Origin: Actinokineospora inagensis DSM 44258
GTDB lineage: Bacteria; Actinomycetota; Actinomycetes; Mycobacteriales; Pseudonocardiaceae
DNA: 64,000 nt
Reading direction: 5' to 3'
NCBI RefSeq assembly: GCF_000482865.1
Contig: NZ_AXWW01000017.1
Span: 101,798 to 165,797 of the forward strand
Positions 45,395 to 53,133 of the stretch are shown here, in pieces. Made by a program: the position numbers and the translations under genes. The notes below the pieces were generated by a model. The model ran no database searches, was not told the DNA's origin, and was given only the letters and a program-made list of their open reading frames with translations. Within the stretch, counting starts at the first letter, position 1. Every line of letters begins with the position of its first letter.

Positions 45395-45589
45395 TTAGTG
45401 CGCTGACCGCAGGCTCAGCGGCCGCAGGTCGGTCCAGACCTCGTCGATGTGGTTGAGGCAGTCCACTTTGGAGCCCGTGTGGCCGGTGCCGAGCCAGCCT
45501 GCCGGAAGATCACGGTCGGCAGGCCAGATGGAGTACTGCTCCTCGTCGTTGACCACGACGCGGAACTCGCGCTGCGTATCGTCGAACAT
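45395..45589 (-). CDS. mbtH: MbtH-like protein
   Basis: 64 residues with the complete family pattern: N-D-E-E-Q-Y-S-I-W-P, then P-A-G-W, and the ending C-L-N-H-I-D-E-V-W-T-D-L-R-P-L-S. Such proteins bind adenylation domains and are needed for their solubility or activity. It sits between the large NRPS and the stand-alone A domain, and probably serves both. Confidence 0.97.
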   Translation of the reverse strand: MFDDTQREFRVVVNDEEQYSIWPADRDLPAGWLGTGHTGSKVDCLNHIDEVWTDLRPLSLRSAH

Positions 45590-45618
45590 CGGTGTCCCCG
45601 TCCTCCCCGTTCGCGTTG

Positions 45619-48600
45619 TCAGTCTTCGGGTTGTCGCTGCTCGTTGAGCACCCAGGTGACGGCGTCGGGAAGCAGTGCCTCCCAGGCGGCATAGGTGTGG
45701 CCCCCATCGCCGTACTCATCGCGCACGACGTGTCCCTGTCCGCTCAGATCCGCGGCGACCTTCCTGGTGGCCTCCACCAGGCTGAGCCCGTCGTCGAGTT
45801 CGATGTCCGCCTCTTCCCGGCCTGCCGCAAGGAAAAGCCGGGCCGAGCCGTTTTCCTGGTGACCGGTGAGCTCGTGGTCGGTGAGAGGGCCGGAGATGCC
45901 GACCGCGCCGTCGAAGGTGTCCGAGCGGCGCAGCGCGGCGCGGAGGGCGGCGATGGCTCCCAGGCTCGCGCCGACGGCGGTGACCCGGTTCACCTGCCAC
46001 CGCTCCCCCAGCCAGCCGCGTAGGTGCGGCACCAAGTCGTCGGCGAGTACATCGGTGTACGTGTCGTCGAGCAGTTCCGCCCGGCGGGCCGACCAGTCGG
46101 CGGGGCTCAGGAAGACGGCGGCGGTCGGTGGGATGTGCCCGGCGAGGGTGAGTCGGTCGAGTATCGCGGGGAACCGCATGACATCAACGAATTCCGAGCC
46201 GTCGAGCACCACCAGGGCTCGGGTGACCGGGACGTCCTGATCGGCAACCGAGACGAACAGATCCACCCGACGGCGCCCGCCGAGGCTCTGATTGTGCCAA
46301 CTCCGCCGTTCCAGGCGATGTTCCCTGGACGCGGCACCGAGGTCGGGCACGCTCTCGCCCAACAGCGCCCGCGCGTACGACGTGGGCGTCCGGTGGTCCA
46401 TCATGAACCGGAGCGGGACTTCGCGCCCGAGGAGTTGCCGAATCGCCGCGGTCGCCCTGGGCACCAGCAGGGAATGGCCGCCGTGCTCGAAGAAGTCCCC
46501 GGTGGCGGGCACCGGGTGGCCGAGCACCGTCGACCAGGCTTGCGCGACGCGGGCCTCCAGGCCGGTCTCGGCGGGCGGCGCATCGGCCTGTTCGGACGGT
46601 CCCAATGGGATCGCTGTCAGCGCGGCCCGGTCCACCTTGTTGTTGGTTGTCAACGGAATCCGGGCAATCTCGACGATGTGGTCGGGAACCATGTACGCCG
46701 GTAAGGTCCCACTGAGTTCCCGGCGCAACTCGGCCCGGTCGACCACACCGGACACCACGACGTAAGCCACCAGGCACGGCCCGGTTTCCAGTTCCGCCCG
46801 CAACACGATCGCCGAAGTGATGCCCGGACTGCGCAGCAACGCGTGCTCGATCTCGCTCGTCTCGATCCGGAAGCCGCGGATCTTCACCTGGCGATCCGTG
46901 CGGCCGAGGATGTCGATCTCGCCGTCGGCCAGGTACCGGCCCGCGTCCCCGGTGCGGTACATGCGCGATCCCGGTGGCCCGTAGGGGTCGGGGACGAACT
47001 TGTCCGCGGTCAGCCCCGGGCGCCCGTGGTAGCCGCGCGCCAGCCCGTTGCCCGCCAGGTGGATCTCGCCCCGCATCCCGACCGGGCAGTGGCCCAGGTT
47101 CGGGTCCAGGATGTAGACCCGCGTGTGCGGGACGGCGTGGCCGATGGGCACCCGACCGGTGCTGGGGCGGCCTTCGAACACAGTGGCCAGCACGGTGCTC
47201 TCGGTAGGCCCGTACGAGGCCGTCACCCGGCAGCCGGGAAGCAGGTCGATGGCTGCCGCGAAACTCTTCGGGTTGACGACGTCCCCGCCAACGATGAGCT
47301 GGCGCAGCCCGGCCAGCGACCGGATGCCCCGCTCGACGAGGAGGTCGAGCTGCGGGGACACCAACTTCAACGTCGTCACGCCGTAGTCGCGCACGACGGT
47401 GTCCAGGTTCTCCTGCAGCGTTCCGGTGTCCACCACCGCCACGCGACCGCCGTGCGCCAGTGCCGTCCACTCCAGCGCGGCCACGTCGAAGGTCAGCGGC
47501 CCGGCCTGCAGGAACGTCGCCCCGGGGCCGACGTCGAGGTAGCGCGGAGCACCCGCGACGAGCCTGCCCAGCCCCCGGTGGGAGATCGCGACCGACTTAG
47601 GGGTCCCGGTGGAACCCGACGTGGAGATCAGGTACGCCAAGTCGTCCGGCCGCGCGGCCTGCGGGAGGTCCCCGGTCTCGGTGCCGGTCAGATCGGGTAC
47701 GCCCAAGCCGACCACGAGCACCGGACCGACGTCCGCCGGAAGCGCGGCGCGCAGCGACGGACTGACCACCGTCAGGACCGCGTCGGCGTCGCCCAGCAGG
47801 AACCGCAGCCGATCGGCCGGAAAGCCCGGGTCCAGCGGGAGGTAAGCCGCGCCGCACTTGGCGACGGCGAGCAGGACCACGTACCGCTCGACGCCGTGCT
47901 CCAGGCACACCCCGACGATCCGCTCCGGCCCCACACCACGGGTGATCAGGTACCGGGCCAACTGGTTCGACCGCTCGTTCAACTGCCGGTACGAGAGCGT
48001 TCCATCGGCGCCGACCACCGCCGGGGCCTGCGGCCGGGACGCGGCCTGGGCCTGGAACAGCCCGACGATGGTGGTGTCCGGGGCGGCGCTCGGATCGTTG
48101 CGGGCATGCAGGAGTTCGAGTTCCGCCGCCGAGACCAGGGTGAGGTCGCGCAGGGGGCGCTCGGGTTCGGCCACCGCCCGCTCAAGCAGCCGGACGTACC
48201 GCGCGGTCATCGCCTCGATCGGCGCCCGGTCGAACAGGTCGACGCGGTAGAGGAAGGTGACCTCGATGCCGCCGTCTTCCGGCAGCGTGGTGATGGACAG
48301 GTCGAACCGGGCCGTCGTCGGCACCTCGGGCCGCCACAGGACGGGCGCGTCCGGTGACTCCGTCAGGCTGACCCGGTCGCCCCCGTGGTTCAGCACCACG
48401 TCGAACACCGGGTTGCGCTGCGCCTGCGACCCGCCCCGCACCGCGCCCACGATCTGTTCGAAGGGCGCGTCCTGGTGGGCGTCGGCGGCCATCCACGCGT
48501 CGCGGGTGCGGACGATGAGCTCACGGAAGGTCAGGCCCGGCCAGGACAGGTCGATCCGGACCGGCACGGTGTTGATGAAGAACCCGACGAGGTCCTGCAG

Positions 48601-49476
48601 GTCGGGGTGCGGGCGGTCGGAGACGATCGCGCCGATGACGATGTCGTCCGAGCCGGTGTAGGCGCTCAGCGTCGCCGCGAGGGCGGCCAGCACCACGATG
48701 AAGGGAGTGGCGCGCGCCCGCCAGGCCAGGCCCGTCAGCGCGGATGTGGCCTCTTCGGACAGGTGGGCGACGACGCTGTCACCGACCCCGTCGGTTGTGG
48801 TCGGCCGCGGCCGGTCCAGTGGCAGGTCCGGCCGGTCGTGGCCCGCCAAAGCACCCCGCCACCAGTCCAAAAGCGACTCCAGCCGCTCCTCGGTCAAGAA
48901 CCGCCGCTGCCAAGCGGCGTAATCGCCGTACTGGACCGGTAGCTCCGGGAGCCGCGCGGGCCGCTCCTCCAGCGCGGCCGCGTACAGCTCGGTCAGGTCA
49001 CGCGACAGCACGTCCATCGACCAGCGGTCCGTGAGGATGTGGTGCATGACCACGCACAGCCCCGGGCCTTCGTCGAGTTCCGCGGCGACCAGCCGGAACA
49101 GCGGCGGCCGCGCGAGGTCGAACGGCTGGGCGGCGGCGACGTCGAGAGCCGCGCGCCAGTCCCAGCCCGCCCAGGTGATGGGAATGTCGACCTCGTCCAG
49201 GACCTCTTGGACGACTGTCCCGTCCGGCTGGGGCGCGAACCCCGTCCGCAGGATCTCGTGCCTGCGGACCAGCCCGGCGAGGGCCGTGCCGAGGACGGCG
49301 GGCTCCAGCCCCTTCGGAAACCGCCAGCCCTCCAGGATGTGGTACGGGCTGGTCGCGGCATCCAGTTGGCGCACCCACCAGAGCCGTTCCTGCCCGGCGG
49401 CGAGCGGGTACCCGCCCGCCGTGGGCTCCCGGACCAGCGGGAACGGGTTCGTCGGTCGCTGCTCTCGTCGAGGCAT
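45619..49476 (-). CDS. NRPS with C-A-T domains and a C-terminal esterase domain
   Basis: 1,285 residues. C domain (about 20-440): YPLAAGQERLWWVRQLDA and the active-site motif HHILTDRWSMD, with Arg instead of the usual Gly after the Asp. A domain (about 460-960): LISTSGSTGTPKSV, GPLTFDVAALEWTALA, SYGPTESTV, GRTDRQVKIRGFRIE, TTNNKVDRAAL. T domain (about 985-1050): GDFFEHGGHSLLVP with the pantetheine Ser. The last about 220 residues are an alpha/beta hydrolase of the enterochelin-esterase (Fes) type with Ser in VGASLGAIAAL and His in GDGGHTYAAW, taking the place of a normal thioesterase. Start ATG 49476 has GAGAGGAG 11 bases upstream. It extends the peptide by one residue and probably releases it. 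Confidence 0.92.
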   Translation of the reverse strand: MPRREQRPTNPFPLVREPTAGGYPLAAGQERLWWVRQLDAATSPYHILEGWRFPKGLEPAVLGTALAGLVRRHEILRTGFAPQPDGTVVQEVLDEVDIPITWAGWDWRAALDVAAAQPFDLARPPLFRLVAAELDEGPGLCVVMHHILTDRWSMDVLSRDLTELYAAALEERPARLPELPVQYGDYAAWQRRFLTEERLESLLDWWRGALAGHDRPDLPLDRPRPTTTDGVGDSVVAHLSEEATSALTGLAWRARATPFIVVLAALAATLSAYTGSDDIVIGAIVSDRPHPDLQDLVGFFINTVPVRIDLSWPGLTFRELIVRTRDAWMAADAHQDAPFEQIVGAVRGGSQAQRNPVFDVVLNHGGDRVSLTESPDAPVLWRPEVPTTARFDLSITTLPEDGGIEVTFLYRVDLFDRAPIEAMTARYVRLLERAVAEPERPLRDLTLVSAAELELLHARNDPSAAPDTTIVGLFQAQAASRPQAPAVVGADGTLSYRQLNERSNQLARYLITRGVGPERIVGVCLEHGVERYVVLLAVAKCGAAYLPLDPGFPADRLRFLLGDADAVLTVVSPSLRAALPADVGPVLVVGLGVPDLTGTETGDLPQAARPDDLAYLISTSGSTGTPKSVAISHRGLGRLVAGAPRYLDVGPGATFLQAGPLTFDVAALEWTALAHGGRVAVVDTGTLQENLDTVVRDYGVTTLKLVSPQLDLLVERGIRSLAGLRQLIVGGDVVNPKSFAAAIDLLPGCRVTASYGPTESTVLATVFEGRPSTGRVPIGHAVPHTRVYILDPNLGHCPVGMRGEIHLAGNGLARGYHGRPGLTADKFVPDPYGPPGSRMYRTGDAGRYLADGEIDILGRTDRQVKIRGFRIETSEIEHALLRSPGITSAIVLRAELETGPCLVAYVVVSGVVDRAELRRELSGTLPAYMVPDHIVEIARIPLTTNNKVDRAALTAIPLGPSEQADAPPAETGLEARVAQAWSTVLGHPVPATGDFFEHGGHSLLVPRATAAIRQLLGREVPLRFMMDHRTPTSYARALLGESVPDLGAASREHRLERRSWHNQSLGGRRRVDLFVSVADQDVPVTRALVVLDGSEFVDVMRFPAILDRLTLAGHIPPTAAVFLSPADWSARRAELLDDTYTDVLADDLVPHLRGWLGERWQVNRVTAVGASLGAIAALRAALRRSDTFDGAVGISGPLTDHELTGHQENGSARLFLAAGREEADIELDDGLSLVEATRKVAADLSGQGHVVRDEYGDGGHTYAAWEALLPDAVTWVLNEQRQPED

Positions 49477-49544
49477 GATCAGGTTGGCTCCTCTCGAGGT
49501 CGCGCTGTGCGCGCCGCGAACCGGTGCGGACGCGGGGGTGGCAC

Positions 49545-49841
49545 TCAGGTCCGCGCGGGCGCCCCGTCCGCGCCTGCATCCTGTTGAGCGGACTGCTGGG
49601 CGGACTCGACCGCGGCGACGATGCCGTTCACCGAGGTGAAGGTCTCGTGGTTGAGCTGGTCGACCGGCAACTCGATGTCGAAGGTGTTCTCGACCTCCAA
49701 CATCAGACCCATGCAACTGAGCGAGGTCATGCCCAGGTTCCACAGGTCGTCCCCGGGGCCGAGCTCGCGGTCGCCCAGGTTGAGCTGCTTCTGGGTGAGC
49801 TTCGTGACAACGTCCCGGACGGACTCCCGCGGGTCGCTCAT
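49545..49841 (-). CDS. Free acyl/peptidyl carrier protein
   Basis: 98 residues. The carrier motif LGMTSLSCMGLMLEVEN places the phosphopantetheine on Ser40; the following I-E-L-P-V-D-Q-L sequence is typical. The ATG overlaps the stop of the flavin-oxidase gene (ATGA). It is likely the partner of the stand-alone A domain, holding an amino or acyl group while the oxidase, dehydrogenase or N-hydroxylase acts. The C-terminal tail (about residues 78-98) is Ala/Gln-rich and probably unstructured. Confidence 0.9.
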   Translation of the reverse strand: MSDPRESVRDVVTKLTQKQLNLGDRELGPGDDLWNLGMTSLSCMGLMLEVENTFDIELPVDQLNHETFTSVNGIVAAVESAQQSAQQDAGADGAPART

Positions 49842-51349
49842 CGCGGGTCCCCGACGCCGCTGCCGACCGAGGTCAGGACGGAAGCGTTGCCGCGCAGGCG
49901 ATTCAGGTAGCGGGCGATCCGGCGCGCTCCGACCAGGCTGCCCTCGGCGTACCAGAGCACGTCGGGGCCGAACGCGTAGTCGGTGCCGAGCTGGTCGAAC
50001 GCCTCCCGGCCCCGGGTCCGGTAGTAGGCGGCCAGTTGCGTGGTCGTCATCTGCGGGGCGGCCTCCGCGCCGGTCTCGAACCAGGCGGCCAGGCTGTGCG
50101 TCACGTACTCCTCGACGGACTCCTCGACCGTCCTGGTCGCGATCGGGCGGCGCACCGGGTTGAACATCGAGTCGATGAGCCCCGGCTGGCCCTGCAGCTC
50201 GTTCGCGACGTGCGCGGCGAGCAGCGGCGCGCAGTGGAAACCGTCGCGGTAGGTGCCGGTCATCAGGTAGAGGCCGGGCAGCGGGAGCCAGCCGATCATC
50301 GGGAAGCCGTCGAAGGTCACCGGGCGGTTGCCGCTGAGCCACCCCACGACCTCGTGCCGCGCGATCTGCTCGTCCAACTGCTGCATCGCGTACTGGGCGA
50401 GGTAGCGGGCGTCACCGACCCAGGTCACGCTGGACACCTCGTCGACGAGGCGGTTGGTCGCGCCGAGGTACTCGCGCCCCGGGCCGGCGGGCACGACGTG
50501 CAGACCGCAGGCGAAGCCGCGGTTCGGGGTGCGGACCACGCTGCGGAACGGCTCCCCGCTGGTGCGCTGCGCGATCATCGCGAAGCCGAGGCCCGCGATC
50601 ATCGGGATCAGCTCGATGTCCTCCGCCGCGGTGCGCACCAGGGCCTCGCTGCGCGCCCCGGTCGCGACGACCACGGTCCCAGCCTCGATGACGTGACCGT
50701 CGGCGAGCTCGACCCCGGTCACCGCGTCGCCGTCTCGGACCAGCCTGCGCACGGTCTGGTTGACCCGGGTGGCGCCGATGTCGTCCAGACGCGCCTCCAG
50801 GGCGGCGAGCACGCCGCGGGCGTCCACGGCTCCCTCGCCCGGCACGTGGATGGCGCGCAGCGCCCTCGTGTCGGTCCTCGGCTTGAAGCCGGGAATGTCC
50901 TTCGGGTCGATCTCCGACCACGGCTTGCCGTACTCGTCGAGCGCCTTGATCATCGCTTCCAGGTTGATCGTGTCCAGTTCCGCGCCGATGGCGTTGAGCA
51001 CCACGTGCGACTCGGTGGCCGTCTGCAGCGGGAACCCGGTCGAGGAGTACTCCTCGAGTCGGCTGAGCACATCAGGCCAGAGATCGTGCGCGCGGAGGCC
51101 GATCTCGAACCTCGTCCGGTTGGCGTGCGTCCGCAGTGAGTCCGCGGTCACCTCGCCGAAGGTGCCCAGCATGGCACCCGCGGCCATGCTGGCGCCCGCG
51201 TCCCGATCACTCGGGCCGACCACGACGACGGCGCCCGCGTTGCGCCCCACCAGTTCCTCGGCGAGGAACAGGCCGAGCGCCCCGTTGCCGACGATGACCA
51301 CGTCAGCCTGCGTCGGCGTCTCGGTGTGTGCAGAGTTTGGCCGTTCCAT
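49838..51349 (-). CDS. FAD-dependent oxidoreductase (D-amino acid/glycine oxidase fold)
   Basis: 503 residues. The FAD Rossmann motif is VVIVGNGALGLFLAEELVG; VVVATGARSEALV is the second FAD contact and GLYLMTGTYRDGFHCAPLLA lies near the C-terminus, as in the DAO/ThiO/sarcosine-oxidase superfamily. It should oxidise a C-N bond of an amino acid or imino acid. Two starts are possible: ATG 51388, overlapping the previous stop (ATGA), or ATG 51349, with GGAGG four bases upstream. I favour the latter because the extra 13 residues are only N/P/G-rich. It overlaps the carrier-protein gene. Confidence 0.87.
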   Translation of the reverse strand: MERPNSAHTETPTQADVVIVGNGALGLFLAEELVGRNAGAVVVVGPSDRDAGASMAAGAMLGTFGEVTADSLRTHANRTRFEIGLRAHDLWPDVLSRLEEYSSTGFPLQTATESHVVLNAIGAELDTINLEAMIKALDEYGKPWSEIDPKDIPGFKPRTDTRALRAIHVPGEGAVDARGVLAALEARLDDIGATRVNQTVRRLVRDGDAVTGVELADGHVIEAGTVVVATGARSEALVRTAAEDIELIPMIAGLGFAMIAQRTSGEPFRSVVRTPNRGFACGLHVVPAGPGREYLGATNRLVDEVSSVTWVGDARYLAQYAMQQLDEQIARHEVVGWLSGNRPVTFDGFPMIGWLPLPGLYLMTGTYRDGFHCAPLLAAHVANELQGQPGLIDSMFNPVRRPIATRTVEESVEEYVTHSLAAWFETGAEAAPQMTTTQLAAYYRTRGREAFDQLGTDYAFGPDVLWYAEGSLVGARRIARYLNRLRGNASVLTSVGSGVGDPR

Positions 51350-51384
51350 CGATCCTCCGTTGTTCCCGTTGGGATTCATGGGAT

Positions 51385-53133
51385 TCATGGGTTGACGTCG
51401 CGCAGGGCCGCCGCGATGCCCGCCACGGTCGGCCGTTCGAAGAGGACCGCGATCGGCAGGTCAGGGGAGGTCTTCTTCCGCAGGATGTTCAACAGCCGCA
51501 ACGCCTGCAGCGAGTTGCCGCCGAGCTCGAAGAAGTCGTCGTCCGCCGAGACCGCCGGTAGGCCGAGGATCGCGGTGAAGGTCCCGGCGACAAGTTCCTC
51601 TTCCGGGTCACGCGGGACCGCAGCGGCCTGCCGGTCCGGTAGCGCGGGCAGGGCCAGCGCGGACTTGTCCACCTTGCCGGTCGGACCGAGCGGCAACCGG
51701 TCCTGCGCGACCACGTGCGCCGGAATCATGTACTCCGGCAACACTTCCGCCAGCCGGGTCCGGACCAGTTGGCCGCTGACCGAGCCCGGGACCACGAAAG
51801 CCGCGAGCGCGATTTCGTCGCCTGCGCCCACCGTGGTCAGCACCGCGCGCTCGACGTCCGGCATGGCCTCGATCGCCCGCTCGATCTCGCCGAGCTCGAT
51901 GCGGAACCCGCGCACCTTGACCTGGTCGTCGACCCGGCCGACGAAGTCCAGCGCGCCGTCGTCGCGGCGGCGGACCACATCGCCCGTCCGGTACATGCGG
52001 CCACCGTCGAACGGGTTGGCGACGAAGCGTTCCCGGGTCAGCTCCGGCCGGTTGAGGTAGCCGAGGGCGAGTCCCGGCCCGGCGATGTGCAGTTCGCCCG
52101 CCTCGCCGTCGCCGACCGGGCGGCCTGCGGGGTCGAGGATGTAGAGCCGGGTGTTGGTCCTCGGGTGGCCGATCGGGACCGAGGTGACCGCGTCCAGCGG
52201 CCCGCAGTCCCAGTAGGTCGTGTCGATCGAGTACTCGGTCGGGCCGTACTGGTTGTGCAGGCCCGCTTTCGCGGTCGCGAAGAACCTGCGGGTCAGCGCC
52301 GGGGACAGCACCTCGCCGCCGGAGAACACCTCGCGCAGCGACGGGCAGTCGCCCAGGCCGGGTTCCTCGTCCAGCAACGCCTGGAGCAGTGCCGGGACGA
52401 CCGCGAGGGCGGTGACGTTCTCCGCTCGGACCAGGTCGGTCAGATACCGGGGATCTTGCCCGTAGAGCGGGTCGGCGACGACGAGCCGAGCGCCGGTGGT
52501 CAGCGGGATGAAGATCTCCCACAGCGAGACGTCGAAGCTCAGCGCGTGGTGCAGGACCACCGCGTCCCCGGGGCCGGTGGGGTAGGTGGTGCGCTCCCAC
52601 AGGACGCGGTCGACGATGCCCCGGTGCGGGATCTCGACGCCCTTCGGCTGGCCGGTGGACCCGGAGGTGTAGATGACATACGCCGTCTGCTCCGGCGAGA
52701 TGGCGACCGGTTCCGCACCCGCGGAACCGACGACGTCCTCGAACTCCACCATCGCGGTGCCGGGCACGGAGGGCAGGTCGGCCCCGGCGTGCAGGACGAC
52801 GAGGGGCGCGCAGTCCTCGATCATGAAACGCAACCGGCTCGCCGGGAAATCCGGGTCGAGCGGCACGTAGCCCGCGCCCGTCTTCAGGATGCCGAGGATG
52901 GCGGCCACGGCGGCGGCCGAGCGCTCGATCGCCATCCCGACCAGCCGACCGCTGCCCGCCCCGCGCTCGCGCAGCCCCGCCGCGACCCGGCTCGCCTGCT
53001 CGTCCAACTCGGCGTAGGTCCAGGTCGCGTCGGGCGCGGTCACGGCGACCGCGTCGGGGGTCGCCGCCGCCTGGTGTTCGACCAGGTGGTGCAGGCCGAC
53101 TGCCTGCGGGCCGGGGTGACCGGTGCTGGTCAT
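51385..53133 (-). CDS. NRPS adenylation-thiolation didomain
   Basis: 582 residues. A domain (about 10-490): TWTYAELDEQASRVA, VIYTSGSTGQPKGVEIPH, LSFDVSLWEIFIPL, NQYGPTEYSIDTTYW, GRVDDQVKVRGFRIE and PTGKVDKSAL. The first specificity positions read D-V-W, as seen in several serine-type codes, but the rest do not clearly match, so the substrate stays open. T domain (about 505-575): DDDFFELGGNSLQALRL with the pantetheine Ser. There is no C domain, so it is a loading or tailoring module. It overlaps the acyl-CoA dehydrogenase gene by four bases; the dehydrogenase may act on its bound substrate. Confidence 0.92.
   Translation of the reverse strand: MTSTGHPGPQAVGLHHLVEHQAAATPDAVAVTAPDATWTYAELDEQASRVAAGLRERGAGSGRLVGMAIERSAAAVAAILGILKTGAGYVPLDPDFPASRLRFMIEDCAPLVVLHAGADLPSVPGTAMVEFEDVVGSAGAEPVAISPEQTAYVIYTSGSTGQPKGVEIPHRGIVDRVLWERTTYPTGPGDAVVLHHALSFDVSLWEIFIPLTTGARLVVADPLYGQDPRYLTDLVRAENVTALAVVPALLQALLDEEPGLGDCPSLREVFSGGEVLSPALTRRFFATAKAGLHNQYGPTEYSIDTTYWDCGPLDAVTSVPIGHPRTNTRLYILDPAGRPVGDGEAGELHIAGPGLALGYLNRPELTRERFVANPFDGGRMYRTGDVVRRRDDGALDFVGRVDDQVKVRGFRIELGEIERAIEAMPDVERAVLTTVGAGDEIALAAFVVPGSVSGQLVRTRLAEVLPEYMIPAHVVAQDRLPLGPTGKVDKSALALPALPDRQAAAVPRDPEEELVAGTFTAILGLPAVSADDDFFELGGNSLQALRLLNILRKKTSPDLPIAVLFERPTVAGIAAALRDVNP

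Noticed and set aside
43636..48357. Long plus-strand frames opposite the NRPS genes (43636-45456, 46843-48357)
   Set aside because: Antisense to complete A, C and T domains.
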